DNA from: Anaerolineae bacterium
GTDB taxonomy: Bacteria > Chloroflexota > Anaerolineae > Aggregatilineales > UBA2796
Direction: 5' to 3'
Assembly: GCA_019637555.1 (NCBI GenBank)
Contig: JAHBVK010000009.1
Span: 62,001-126,000 of the forward strand
DNA length: 64,000 bases
Part shown: piece by piece, positions 8,984 through 17,878 of the stretch
How positions within the stretch are numbered: position 1 is the first letter of the stretch
Layout: every line of letters starts with the position of its first letter
Notes under the pieces: model-generated
What the model was told of the DNA's origin: nothing
Database searches by the model: none
The model's input: the letters and a program-made list of their open reading frames with translations, nothing else
Translations under genes and position numbers: made by a program

Positions 8984-9993
8984 CAACAATGCAGACTTCA
9001 CCAACCGGAAATCTGAATTTGACCGTTCAACGTCGAAGCAACTGGGAACGCCTGCTGCGCCGATTGATCGGACAGTACGGTTTGCTGATCATCTTACTGC
9101 TCGTTACGTTGGCGTTTGCGCTGGCGCGTCCCGCCTTCTGGAGTCTCAACAACCAGATCAACATTGTGTTTGCAAGTTCCTTGATCGGAATCATGGCGGT
9201 TTGTTCCACGATGGTGGTGCTTACAGGAGGAATCGACCTCTCGGTAAGCTCCGTAGTAGCAATTTCAGGGCTAACCGCTGCGCTGGTATTGGAGTCTGAT
9301 AGTACCTTGCTGGTTCCTTCCATAGTGGCTGGTCTTGCGGTTAGCGGCGTTGTAGGTTTGATCAATGGCACGGTCATCGCTTATCTGGGGTTGCCTCCGA
9401 TTGTTGTCACATTAGCGGCACTGACCATTGTCCGCGGCGCGGCGCTGCTGATTGGCGGAAGTATCCTTCACCTCATTCGTGAACCAGCCGAATTCCTGTT
9501 CATCGGTGGAGGTAGACTGCTGGGCTTGCCTTTTCCCATTTTCATTTTTGCTGCAATCGCCGTGATTATGTTGTTTGTTCAGATGCGTACTCGCTTCGGG
9601 CTAACCGTCTTTGCAATTGGTGAAAACGAACGTGCCGCCATCTTGTGTGGCTTGCCTGTCCGCCGGGTGAAATTACTGGTCTACCTTATTTCCAGTCTTG
9701 GCGCAGGTATTGCAGGCATCGTATTGGCATCACAGGTGTCTACCGCCTCAGCCAATTATGGCAATGCGCTGGAACTCGATGTGATCGCTGCCATAGTCGT
9801 AGGCGGGACAAGCCTGAGCGGAGGAAGGGGATCAGTCCATCGCTCGGTGTTGGGTGCTCTGCTCATTGCTGCTGTCAACAACGGGTTGAGCATCCTGAAT
9901 GTATCCACTGACCAACAACTCATCGCCAAGGGCTTAATCATCATCGTCGCCATTTCGCTAGGAAATTGGCTACAAAAATGGTCGGAGCGATGA
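8980..9993 (+). CDS. Sugar ABC importer permease B (RbsC type)
   Basis: A 337-residue CUT2 permease that starts at GTG 8980, overlapping the ATPase stop by four bases. An internal ATG at codon 4 (8989) is an alternative start. It has the conserved LTGGIDLSVSSVVAIS segment near residue 80 and the loop GENERAAILCGLPV near residue 215. It is clearly diverged from the permease at 6439. With the genes at 5250, 6439 and 7451 it forms a four-gene importer in which the two permeases most likely pair, as in known two-permease systems such as the AI-2 importer. It is the last gene of the operon and converges on the next gene. Confidence 0.91.
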   Translation: MTTMQTSPTGNLNLTVQRRSNWERLLRRLIGQYGLLIILLLVTLAFALARPAFWSLNNQINIVFASSLIGIMAVCSTMVVLTGGIDLSVSSVVAISGLTAALVLESDSTLLVPSIVAGLAVSGVVGLINGTVIAYLGLPPIVVTLAALTIVRGAALLIGGSILHLIREPAEFLFIGGGRLLGLPFPIFIFAAIAVIMLFVQMRTRFGLTVFAIGENERAAILCGLPVRRVKLLVYLISSLGAGIAGIVLASQVSTASANYGNALELDVIAAIVVGGTSLSGGRGSVHRSVLGALLIAAVNNGLSILNVSTDQQLIAKGLIIIVAISLGNWLQKWSER

Positions 9994-10127
9994 TCTCTGG
10001 ACATTAGCGTTTGGCGGTAGTTCGACGCGGGGACCTGTAACAGCGCCCAATTACTCATTCATAATCGCACTGATGGTTGCAGCTTGGGTGGGTTTCGGTG
10101 AAAGGATGACGGCGCTGGCGGCTGTTC

Positions 10128-11186
10128 TCAGTGAATGTAGCCGTACTGGCGAGCCAGATTGATGCTAGCGATCATCCGTTCATCCGCCAACCGTTCGCCC
10201 TGATCACCGATGCGCCAGATCCCATTGTGCAGTTGTCGTTCTTCCTGCACCCAGTCGTACATTGAAATTGCTGGTGCCCACGTAAATACTGGCATAGGTG
10301 CGCCTTGATAGGCAGCTAAGCGCACTTCGGCTAGCATCCACCAGAACCACTCACACTGCTGCCAGCCAATCGGTGGACCGGAAGTCTCGGTGAACCAGAT
10401 TGGCTTGTCTGACCACCGACGAAACGCATTCTGAATCAGGATGTGGAACGGCGGTAAAGTGGAATCGCGATAGTGATTCAGCCCAATTGCAGTGATTAAC
10501 GCTGAACGTCCACCGAGTTCACTATCGCGCCGCCCTAGCACCGTATCGATTACAGCAGCTTGCTTATCTTCCGACGCTTGGTCCGTGGCGTGCCACGGAT
10601 CAGGGAGGATCAGTTGCGCCTTCGGGTTAACCTGAAGTACGGCTTCTGATGCACGAATGATCATTCGGCAAATTTGTCGGCGCAGCCGATCAGCGTTATT
10701 TGCACCGCGTAGAAAAGGACGCCATCGACCACGCTTTCCTGCGTAATCGACCATCAACGACGGCTCATTGCAGATGCAGTAATGGGTAAGGTGCGGGTAG
10801 CGCAGGGCAATCTCACGGGCGAAGGAAGCGAATTGTTCCGGCGCCTCATCGCTTAGAATGTCCATCCAATCGGGATAGCCATAGTGCCATAGGTCGAGGT
10901 ACAGATTTAGCCCATGCTTTTGTGCCGACTCTACTACCCGATCTAGCCAGTACCAATCGAAGTGTGTAGAACGTGGCTGACTAATGTACCAGCGGGCGGC
11001 ATCGCGGATACCAACGCAGCCAATGCTCTTCATTAAGCGATGATCTTCATCGAGGAACTCGTCGTGCCGTATCAGAGCAACTTCGTCCTGACGGTACAAC
11101 GTACCGCCTTTCCTGCGCTGGAAGTCGGAATTTTCAAGGAATGCCCACAATTCCATTGGCTCGCTGGTTACTAGTTGGCTGTTCAT
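10128..11186 (-). CDS. GH1-like clan A glycoside hydrolase
   Basis: A 352-residue TIM-barrel glycosidase without a signal peptide, so probably cytoplasmic. Seen: CNEPSLM with the acid/base Glu of the NEP motif near residue 141, and WFTETSGP with a nucleophile Glu near residue 270. The DLWHYGYPDWMD strand matches the GH1 pattern around the sugar-binding His and Trp. It is shorter than full GH1 enzymes (usually 440-480 residues) and belongs to a divergent branch, so GH1-like is as far as I go. It is the last gene of a five-gene operon with two GH43 enzymes and a CUT1 importer, 5 bases after the upstream gene. It probably hydrolyses imported arabino- or xylo-oligosaccharides; this is inferred. 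Confidence 0.75.
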   Translation of the reverse strand: MNSQLVTSEPMELWAFLENSDFQRRKGGTLYRQDEVALIRHDEFLDEDHRLMKSIGCVGIRDAARWYISQPRSTHFDWYWLDRVVESAQKHGLNLYLDLWHYGYPDWMDILSDEAPEQFASFAREIALRYPHLTHYCICNEPSLMVDYAGKRGRWRPFLRGANNADRLRRQICRMIIRASEAVLQVNPKAQLILPDPWHATDQASEDKQAAVIDTVLGRRDSELGGRSALITAIGLNHYRDSTLPPFHILIQNAFRRWSDKPIWFTETSGPPIGWQQCEWFWWMLAEVRLAAYQGAPMPVFTWAPAISMYDWVQEERQLHNGIWRIGDQGERLADERMIASINLARQYGYIH

Positions 11187-11191
11187 ACTGA

Positions 11192-12157
11192 TTATTCAGC
11201 TACAGGTAACGACGAAAAACTTGGCTGCGGCGTCCACGTTGGTCCATTGATGATCGGCTTGTCGCCATTCCACAGCAGCCGATCTACGCGCATTAAGCGG
11301 TTTTGTTTTTCAGCATCCCAACCGTGATAGACGATCACTTCTTCCTCGTTTGGCGCATGGGTGAAAGAGTTATGCCCCGGACCGATGACCTGTGCTGGTA
11401 TGGAGCGAATTAGTGGCAACCCCTCCACGCGCTGATAGGGTCCTAGTGGATGCTCGGCTACCACATAAGAAACACCATAGTTTTCCCGCTCCCACGCACC
11501 ACCACTATAAAAACAGTAGTAGCGCCCGTTGTGGACGCGCAAAGCAGCGCCTTCGATGGTGTACCAATCGTAAACGTTGTCATACATTGCCCGCTGAGAT
11601 TGGAATAACTGCCAATCCGCAAATGGACGCACGACAAGCTGAGGCTTGCCTTCAAGCGCCGTCATGCTTACCATGCGATCCACAACGATGCCTGTGCCAA
11701 CCCGCCAATCTCCGTCCTGCGAGAGGAAATCCTGTGAGTAGAAGAGGTACCACGTCCCATCAACGTCACGGTATGGGTGAGCATCGATAGTAAATGGTTC
11801 ATCAGGAACAAGCCTCAGGCTACAGTCTGTAAACGGACCGATTGGCTGCTTGCTCGTAGCCACACGCAAGTGGTGATCACGCCCTTCGAGACCGCGTACC
11901 GAGTAGTACAGATAGAACAGACCATCTTGATATGCTACTTCGGGTGCCCAGAACTCATCGCCGCCCGGCGGAATCAAAGCACCACCGCGCGGCTGCCAAT
12001 TGATCAGATCACTCGATTCCAGTACCGGGAAGTGGCGTCCATCAGCCTGTTTAGGGGCTGTACCGTAAGCATAGTAACGATTAGCGTGACGCAGCACAAA
12101 TGGATCAGCCATATATCGGGTGTACACAGGGTTTATATAGGTATCAGTACTTGCCAC
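11192..12157 (-). CDS. GH43 family glycosidase (arabinofuranosidase/xylosidase-like), cytoplasmic
   Basis: A 321-residue five-bladed beta-propeller hydrolase. The start at GTG 12157 is preferred because GGGAGG lies just upstream inside the longer frame and the family sequence INPVYTRYMADPF follows at once; the upstream GTG at 12190 has no ribosome-binding site. The GH43 catalytic triad is visible: general base Asp in YMADPFVLR, pKa-modulating Asp in TIDAHPYRD, acid Glu in YTIEGAALR. The late GPGHNSF is also typical. No signal peptide, so it acts on imported oligosaccharides. It is followed 5 bases later by the GH1-like gene. GH43 enzymes cleave alpha-arabinofuranosyl or beta-xylosyl links; the specificity is not decided. 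Confidence 0.86.
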   Translation of the reverse strand: MASTDTYINPVYTRYMADPFVLRHANRYYAYGTAPKQADGRHFPVLESSDLINWQPRGGALIPPGGDEFWAPEVAYQDGLFYLYYSVRGLEGRDHHLRVATSKQPIGPFTDCSLRLVPDEPFTIDAHPYRDVDGTWYLFYSQDFLSQDGDWRVGTGIVVDRMVSMTALEGKPQLVVRPFADWQLFQSQRAMYDNVYDWYTIEGAALRVHNGRYYCFYSGGAWERENYGVSYVVAEHPLGPYQRVEGLPLIRSIPAQVIGPGHNSFTHAPNEEEVIVYHGWDAEKQNRLMRVDRLLWNGDKPIINGPTWTPQPSFSSLPVAE

Positions 12158-12217
12158 GCTGAATTTCGCCTCCCTGAACTTTAACTGCACAGATACGCTG
12201 ATAACGCTGCACGTGTT

Positions 12218-13276
12218 CTATTCCGTAGTTGTAACAGGGGCAGGTTGCGGATCGCGGGTTGGACCTTGCACCACCGGACGCCCATCCACCCAATTCAGGC
12301 GATCCATCCACATGTGGCGGTTTTCCGTGCGCGTGCCTGCACTACTGATCTGCCAGACGTGATAGACGATCCAGGTCTGTCCAGCCTTGTCTACAATGAG
12401 GGTCTGGTGACCGGGTCCCATGACCAACGGTTTACTATCCATAATGCTAGAAAGGATAGGATTCTCATCTGCCTGTTTGCAGGGTCCAAGTGGGGAGTCG
12501 CAAGTAGCGTAGCCCACAGCATAGCGCTCAGTTGCGTACATATTGCCGGAGTAGAACAAATAGTAGCGTCCATCCTGCCGCCACATGGTCGGAGCTTCCA
12601 CAACTGTTCCTTCCCATGGACGGTCATTCCGGATTAGTGCTACTTCTTCGCCTACGAGACTCAATCCATCGGGCGAAAGCTTCTGCCCATAGAGAAACGT
12701 CGGTTTGGAACAGCAGTTACCGTCATTTTTCCAAAAGAGGTAGAGAGTCCCGTCCTCGTCGCGGAACGGATTTGCATCAATCGATCCACCTTGATCGATC
12801 TGACAGATGAACGGGGCATCGCCCCGATCTCGAAATGGGCCTTCCGGTTTGTCACTTACCGCCAACCCTATACACTGGCGTAGCGATTTTTTGTCGCGCG
12901 CTGTGTAGAACAGCAAATACTGATCACCAACTCTTAATACCTCTGGTGCCCACACATCGGGACTACTGAGTCTGACCCATTTTGCTAGAGCGGGCATGGC
13001 ATCGCGGGGGCGTTCCCAATTCACTAGATCAGTGGAGAAAGTGACAGGAACGTTGCGGCTGTTGGAATTCGTTGAGTAGGCGTAATACCCATCCTCGACG
13101 GGAAGTATAAAGGGATCTGGAAAATTCATTTGAATTACTGGATTTTGCATTTTGCCATCATTCCCGTCAGGTGATTGTGCATTTACAAACTGTGGCAGGC
13201 TTACCAAGAGCAGCACTACGATGAGACATAACCGTAGAACCTGAACACATAATCGGCGTTGTCGAAGTCTTAACAT
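12218..13276 (-). CDS. Secreted GH43 family glycosidase
   Basis: A 352-residue GH43 protein with an export signal: basic start, hydrophobic core LCLIVVLLLVSLP and a cleavage-type end VNAQ near residue 34. Catalytic residues are visible: Asp in NFPDPFIL, Asp in GSIDANPFRDEDG, Glu in VVEAPTMWRQDG. The mature enzyme therefore works outside the membrane, releasing arabinose or xylose units or short oligosaccharides for the CUT1 importer encoded just upstream in the operon. It begins 3 bases after the permease gene. It is closely similar in motif order to the GH43 at 30222-31286, so the two look like paralogues serving different operons. Confidence 0.87.
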   Translation of the reverse strand: MLRLRQRRLCVQVLRLCLIVVLLLVSLPQFVNAQSPDGNDGKMQNPVIQMNFPDPFILPVEDGYYAYSTNSNSRNVPVTFSTDLVNWERPRDAMPALAKWVRLSSPDVWAPEVLRVGDQYLLFYTARDKKSLRQCIGLAVSDKPEGPFRDRGDAPFICQIDQGGSIDANPFRDEDGTLYLFWKNDGNCCSKPTFLYGQKLSPDGLSLVGEEVALIRNDRPWEGTVVEAPTMWRQDGRYYLFYSGNMYATERYAVGYATCDSPLGPCKQADENPILSSIMDSKPLVMGPGHQTLIVDKAGQTWIVYHVWQISSAGTRTENRHMWMDRLNWVDGRPVVQGPTRDPQPAPVTTTE

Positions 13277-13279
13277 TAC

Positions 13280-14161
13280 TTAACCTTTCAGACCCGTCGT
13301 CTGTACACTTTCCACGATATAGCGTTGGAGCAGCAGGTACAGAATCAAAACTGGTATCGAGGTAATAACAGCGCCTGCCATCATTTGACCATATTCGGAT
13401 GTATATGCTCCTTGCAGGGTTCGCAGTCCCGGCGGCAGCGTCAGCAAGGAACTATTCTTCAGAATTAAGAGGGGCCAAAGGAAATCGTTCCATGAGGCGA
13501 GGAAGGTGATAATCCCCAAAGTTGCCAACGCTGGTTTTGCCAGTGGCAGCGCGATGAACCAAAAGGTTTGAACGCGCGTCGCGCCATCAATGAAAGCCGC
13601 TTCTTCTAGCTCCAATGGCAACGATTCAAAGAATTGGCGCATGAAAAATACGCCGAATACGCCAGCAAGTCCGGGCAAAATCACACCTGCGTAATTATTG
13701 AGCAGTCCTAACCGTGAGACAGTAAGGAAGTTGGGGACAAGGAACATTAGCCCCGGCAGAAATAAGGTCGCCAGCAGCATCCCGAACAGAGCGCGTTTAC
13801 CCCTGAATTGCATACGCGCATAGGCGTAGGCAGCTAAGGAATCGATAGTGAGTATTGCCACTGTCGCTACGGAAGACACAAAAATGCTGTTGAGAAACCA
13901 GCGACCTATCGGCAAACTGGGGTTATTCAGCAATTTTTCGTAGTTTGCCCAAGTAATGGTTCGAGGAATCCAGTAGATATCGGGCAAGAACCATTCTGAT
14001 TTCGGCTTGAACGAGGTGGATAGCATCCACAACAACGGCAAAATTATGAACAGCGAAATCGTGCCCAGCAGCAGGTATAGGAACAGATGCCGCAGCAGTT
14101 TTCTTTGCCTAACGTCGAGCGCAGTTCGCTCCCCATTTTGTTGATATGTTGAACTCGTCAT
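13280..14161 (-). CDS. CUT1 sugar importer permease (MalG type)
   Basis: A 293-residue permease with about six membrane segments. The EAA loop is visible as EEAAFIDGATRVQTFWFIALPLAKPA near residues 190-215, with the N-terminal LLWMLSTSFKPKSEWF typical of MalG-type subunits. It pairs with the MalF-type permease encoded 26 bases upstream. No ATPase gene is found in this operon, so a shared MsiK/UgpC-like ATPase encoded elsewhere is expected. The substrate is inferred from the two GH43 neighbours to be an arabino- or xylo-oligosaccharide. Confidence 0.92.
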   Translation of the reverse strand: MTSSTYQQNGERTALDVRQRKLLRHLFLYLLLGTISLFIILPLLWMLSTSFKPKSEWFLPDIYWIPRTITWANYEKLLNNPSLPIGRWFLNSIFVSSVATVAILTIDSLAAYAYARMQFRGKRALFGMLLATLFLPGLMFLVPNFLTVSRLGLLNNYAGVILPGLAGVFGVFFMRQFFESLPLELEEAAFIDGATRVQTFWFIALPLAKPALATLGIITFLASWNDFLWPLLILKNSSLLTLPPGLRTLQGAYTSEYGQMMAGAVITSIPVLILYLLLQRYIVESVQTTGLKG

Positions 14162-14187
14162 TGGTCACCTCACGCTTCAGGCTCTTT

Positions 14188-15132
14188 TTATTCTTTCGTT
14201 CGGAATAACCGGAAATTGAAATAGGAGGCGATGATCATGATAGTGGCGACCACGAAGGACATTGCCGCGCCACTGCCCATGCGGTTACGAACAAACGCTT
14301 CGTTGTAGATTCGCAGCATGATCGGCTCGGTGCTGCCACCGCCGCCCGACTGTGCAGGTCCACCATTGGTCATAAACATTGGTTGGGCAAATAAGTTGAA
14401 CGAGGCAATGATCGTAATAATGATGATGAATACCAATACTGGTCGGAGGAGCGGGAACGTGACGAAGCGTAAGCGCTGCCACAGGGTCGCTCCGTCAATA
14501 GAGGCGGCTTCGTATAGCACTACCGGGATATTTTGCAGGGCAGCCAGAATAATCACCATATTAAAGCCACTCGTCCACCAGATGGTCACTGCCAATATCG
14601 CGTACCATGCGGCAGGCATTGTGGAGAGCCAACGCGGTGTACCCAGCCCGAACTCTTTAAGATAATAATTCAGCAAACCGCCTTGACTCTGGAAAACCCA
14701 GAAGCCCAGCAAGCCTACCACCGCCGCAGAAAGCACCCATGGGGCGAAGTAAATAGCGCGGAAGAAGTTTTTCCCCCGCAGCTCAGAATTCAGCAGCAAT
14801 GCCAGGATCAAGGGTATGATGACCAGCAGCGGCACACTCATCACCACGAATTCTAAGGTGTTGCCCAGAGCATTCCAGAACACCGGATACGGAACCGTTC
14901 CCGGTGTGAATAGATCAGCATAATTGCCTAACCCGACAAAGTTGGTTGCTTCAGGGCGCAAAATGTCATAGTCAAACAGACTGATCAGGAAGCCTAATAC
15001 AAAGGGGAATCCCGCAAACACGATGAAAAAGACGAGGTGTGGCAGGATGAAGGCATAGGGCACCCAATTGAAGCGTACTTTGTGGCGTTTTACCGCTAAC
15101 GCTCCAGTCATTTCTTTCGCCTGTATAGCCAT
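14188..15132 (-). CDS. CUT1 sugar importer permease (MalF type)
   Basis: A 314-residue permease with about six hydrophobic segments and the EAA loop YEAASIDGATLWQRLRFVTFPLLRP near residues 205-230. The N-terminal tail is polar and cytoplasmic. It is the first membrane subunit of the importer whose receptor lies upstream, separated from it by a perfect stem-loop (15186-15219), and is followed by the MalG-type partner. A Gly/Ser-rich insert (GGPAQSGGGGSTEP) replaces the shorter periplasmic loop often seen; this is a common place for family variation. Confidence 0.92.
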   Translation of the reverse strand: MAIQAKEMTGALAVKRHKVRFNWVPYAFILPHLVFFIVFAGFPFVLGFLISLFDYDILRPEATNFVGLGNYADLFTPGTVPYPVFWNALGNTLEFVVMSVPLLVIIPLILALLLNSELRGKNFFRAIYFAPWVLSAAVVGLLGFWVFQSQGGLLNYYLKEFGLGTPRWLSTMPAAWYAILAVTIWWTSGFNMVIILAALQNIPVVLYEAASIDGATLWQRLRFVTFPLLRPVLVFIIIITIIASFNLFAQPMFMTNGGPAQSGGGGSTEPIMLRIYNEAFVRNRMGSGAAMSFVVATIMIIASYFNFRLFRTKE

Positions 15133-15185
15133 CTCAAAATCCTTTTGCCAGCGTAGGCGAACAAGTAAAAATGATATTGATAGGA

Positions 15186-15219
15186 AATAGCGGTTGAGAA
15201 AATGATCTCAACCGCTATT
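15186..15219 (-). terminator. Perfect 14-bp stem-loop between binding protein and permease genes
   Basis: AATAGCGGTTGAGA (15186-15199) and its exact reverse complement (15206-15219) flank a 6-base loop. On the minus strand it lies 22 bases after the binding-protein stop, and a T-run (CATTTTT) follows only after some 15 bases. It is more likely an mRNA-stabilising or attenuating element than a full terminator. Confidence 0.65.
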
Positions 15220-15241
15220 CGATTAACAGGGATAGATCAGC

Positions 15242-16531
15242 TTATGGCGCGGTAGCAAAGGTTTCACGATTTTGCGCCAAAATCTGGTTTGCACGTTCCG
15301 CAGCATTATTCAGCTCTGCCTGAACGTCAGTCGCGTTGCCAGACATAAGCGCACTGATGGCTTCATCCAGTGGACCGTAAGCATCAGTGATGCCGGGAAC
15401 GGCTGGCGGGAAGAAGACATAATCCGCCGAGCGGCTGGCAATCGTGGCTTGCGGCTCTACTGCCTTGAATTCATCGCTAGCGCGGACGGTATTGTTGGCA
15501 GGAAGTTGACCCGCCTTTGCCCACGTAACCGAATTATCAAGGATGTAGCGAATGAAAATACCAGCAGCGGCATCGCGGCAAGGATCTTCATCCGGTTGTG
15601 TTGGCAGAGTCAGTTGATGCGAACCTGCCCAGACTGCCATATTCGGACCAACCTGAGGAACTGCGACTGCCTGTCCATTGAAACCAACGCCTTCGCCGGT
15701 CACATTGGTGGTCTGCCAGATGCCGTTCCAGATCATGCCGACTGTGCCGCCCTTGAAGGCGTTGAGTTCAGCATCGACTTCTAGATTGGGTTGTGAATAC
15801 TTAGCTTGAGCGTCCAGCAGCCATTGGGCGGCTTGTACACCAGCTTCGCTGTTCCACGCCGCTTCCGTACCATCCTCATTGAAAGAGGTTCCACCAAACT
15901 GGTAGAGGATCATTTCAAAGATTTGGCGGATCGGGAAACCAGCGGTGATCATGAAGCCGTTGTTATCGCCGCTAGTTAGTGCAGCAGCCGCAGCAGCAAA
16001 TTCCTCCGCAGTTGTGGGCGCTGCATCAATTCCAGCGGCACTCAACAGGTCGGCATTGACGAACATGGTCATGGGGTGAATATCCAACGGAATGGAATAA
16101 CGCTTACCATTCACTTCACCCGCATTCCAGACCGCTTCGGGGAAATCTGCACTGCTGACGCCAATCTGTTCCACCACTGCATCAATGGGGCGCAGCACGT
16201 TGCGATACGCTTGCGTGGCAATCTGATCGGCGTGAACAATGGCGACATCAGGCAGCGTGCCAGAAGCTGCGGCAGTGCTTAACTGTGTATAGTACTCACT
16301 CTGCGTCGTCATCGTGACTTCGATATTGTCGTTGGCTTCGTTGAAGGCATTGACCAGTTCACCCATATATGGACCGTCAGGACCGGTGAACGGATTCCAG
16401 TATTCAAGGCTGACGTTGCTGCAATTGTCGGGCAGGCTCGGACCATCTTGAGCTAGAATCGGCGCAGTCGTCATCATAACCAATACAGCGATGAGCACAG
16501 TTATGCCACTGCGGTATAAGAAGGGTTTCAT
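15242..16531 (-). CDS. CUT1 sugar importer substrate-binding protein
   Basis: A 429-residue extracellular solute-binding protein of the maltose-binding (family 1) type. The start at ATG 16531 is chosen because AAGGAG lies 9 bases upstream and a good signal peptide follows (MKPFLYRSGITVLIAVLVMM, ending near ILAQDG); a longer frame from 16579 adds 16 residues with no ribosome-binding site. Typical family features are SVEYWNPF-like strand one (LEYWNPFTG), the ADQIATQAY hinge region and GGTVGMIWNGIWQ. It is the first gene of the arabinan/xylan-type operon and probably the most expressed. Confidence 0.92.
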   Translation of the reverse strand: MKPFLYRSGITVLIAVLVMMTTAPILAQDGPSLPDNCSNVSLEYWNPFTGPDGPYMGELVNAFNEANDNIEVTMTTQSEYYTQLSTAAASGTLPDVAIVHADQIATQAYRNVLRPIDAVVEQIGVSSADFPEAVWNAGEVNGKRYSIPLDIHPMTMFVNADLLSAAGIDAAPTTAEEFAAAAAALTSGDNNGFMITAGFPIRQIFEMILYQFGGTSFNEDGTEAAWNSEAGVQAAQWLLDAQAKYSQPNLEVDAELNAFKGGTVGMIWNGIWQTTNVTGEGVGFNGQAVAVPQVGPNMAVWAGSHQLTLPTQPDEDPCRDAAAGIFIRYILDNSVTWAKAGQLPANNTVRASDEFKAVEPQATIASRSADYVFFPPAVPGITDAYGPLDEAISALMSGNATDVQAELNNAAERANQILAQNRETFATAP

Positions 16532-16619
16532 CTTCGGTCTCCTTAAATTAACGTTTGAACTATGGCGGAGAGCATACATTGAGGGGCAAAGTAACGACTT
16601 TACATGTCTGCTCTAACGG

Positions 16620-16637
16620 TTGCGACCTCGGTCGCAA
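16620..16637. promoter_or_regulatory. Operator-like dyad upstream of arabino/xylo operon
   Basis: TTGCGACC-TC-GGTCGCAA, two perfect 8-base arms around a 2-base centre. It lies 34 bases past the ArsR-type regulator stop and 88 bases before the binding-protein start. With no T-run on either side it is a poor terminator and a good candidate operator, most simply for the ArsR-type regulator next door. Confidence 0.5.
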
Positions 16638-16671
16638 GAAGCTGCCGGTCAGTGATTAGTTATTCCTCCTT

Positions 16672-17640
16672 TCAACCTTTGGGTCGGCAGCGCATTCTCA
16701 TTCGGATGTCTTGAGGGTAATTGCCGAATTTGCTGCCAAAGATATTGACGCCACCGGGCGTCTCCTCGTTTTTAACGCCGATACGAACTGTGATGTAGTT
16801 CTTATCGGTGATATTAAGCTTAGAAAGGGTTATAGCAGAAACCTGCGTGCCGTCGATAAAACTACCTTCTGCGGTGACACGCCATGTCTTGAGCAATCCG
16901 TATTGCGTATTCCATTCTTCCCACCACATTGGAGTCAAGGCACCGCGCTGTCCGCCGAAGTCACCGGGGGAAGTCCATGTACCTGTTTCGACGCCATTTA
17001 TCCACATGCTGATGTTGGAGGGCCAATCTGGATTGGAGAGTGGAGCTTCCGAACATAGCTCAAGGCTTATCTGCAAACTATCCAGCAGTAGGTGCGACGG
17101 CATGTTATTGGGAAAGCGATACTCTACGTATCCATGCCGGAACCAGATTAACTGTGCGTAGATGCGGTCCGGGTGGTAGAACGATGCCGGAACATCCACT
17201 TCACCGATAATTCCCATTTCGCCTACTAACCCGCAAGTGGGTGCAACTTGACAATCAACGTAAGCGCCAACAGGCATGGATACATCTATCGTTTGTTCAG
17301 GGTCGTCATGTGGGGCGCGAGGAAGCTTAATTTCGATATTGTCGTAAACACGCGCACAAATTTTCTGTAGTCCCCGACTGGCTGGCTTCAGTTCCGCATG
17401 TACTAATCCCGCTGTCTCCAGAATCCCGATATGCATTGTCGCGGTGGAAGTAGGCATGTCCATCAACTCGGCAATCTCGTTGATGCTGTACACGTGGCTG
17501 CTTAGAAGGCGTAAGATGCCGATGCGCTTATCTGAGGCGAGGGCTTTGAGGATCAGGTCGACCTGCGCACTGGTCTCACTCGTATCTATCAGGAGTACGC
17601 GGGGCGGAAAATAGGTTGAGTCTTTTGGTCCAGTAGCCAT
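16672..17640 (-). CDS. ArsR-type transcriptional regulator with large C-terminal sensor domain
   Basis: A 322-residue protein. ATG 17640 is preferred to a TTG three codons earlier. Residues about 25-95 form a winged helix of the ArsR type (LKALASDKRIGILRLLSS, then INEIAELMDMPTSTATMHIGILETAGLV as recognition helix-turn-helix). No metal-binding Cys pair of classical ArsR sensors is seen in the helix. The remaining 220 residues are beta-rich with many aromatics (MWWEEWNTQYGLLKTWRV) and look like a carbohydrate-sensing or carbohydrate-binding fold, in line with ArsR-type regulators found next to glycosidase operons. It sits directly upstream of and in the same direction as the GH43 operon, which it probably controls. 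Confidence 0.8.
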   Translation of the reverse strand: MATGPKDSTYFPPRVLLIDTSETSAQVDLILKALASDKRIGILRLLSSHVYSINEIAELMDMPTSTATMHIGILETAGLVHAELKPASRGLQKICARVYDNIEIKLPRAPHDDPEQTIDVSMPVGAYVDCQVAPTCGLVGEMGIIGEVDVPASFYHPDRIYAQLIWFRHGYVEYRFPNNMPSHLLLDSLQISLELCSEAPLSNPDWPSNISMWINGVETGTWTSPGDFGGQRGALTPMWWEEWNTQYGLLKTWRVTAEGSFIDGTQVSAITLSKLNITDKNYITVRIGVKNEETPGGVNIFGSKFGNYPQDIRMRMRCRPKG

Positions 17641-17689
17641 AATAAACAATTCAAATGAATCAGTAATTTCTGTTTCAAATCATAAAAAC

Positions 17690-17718
17690 ATAATAGACTG
17701 ACCTTTTGCATTTGTCAA
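17690..17718 (-). promoter_or_regulatory. Sigma-70-type promoter of the ArsR-type regulator gene
   Basis: On the minus strand TTGACA (17713-17718) and TATTAT (17690-17695) are 17 bases apart, a near-consensus promoter 50 bases before the regulator start. An ATTCA-AA-TGAAT dyad lies between the -10 element and the start codon. Confidence 0.75.
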
Positions 17719-17878
17719 ACATTTGGAAATAACGACGATTTTGGAGTTTGATGAGTCAACTTAGATATACGCACGAACGTGTTGTGCACGCCAGTAATAC
17801 GGGATATCGGGTGAGCTTTGGAGTTGTTGGCGTGGGCTTTACCGCAACTTTTCAGCGACGCGGCATTGCCACAACAAA

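Noticed and set aside
8886..9299. A 137-codon plus-strand frame spanning the ATPase-permease junction
   Set aside because: It overlaps two strongly supported genes in another frame and has no family features.
13120..13145. ATTCATTTGAAT inside the exported GH43 gene, similar to the dyad before the ArsR-type regulator start
   Set aside because: It lies in coding sequence for MNFPDP-type residues that are conserved in the family, so the match is most likely chance.
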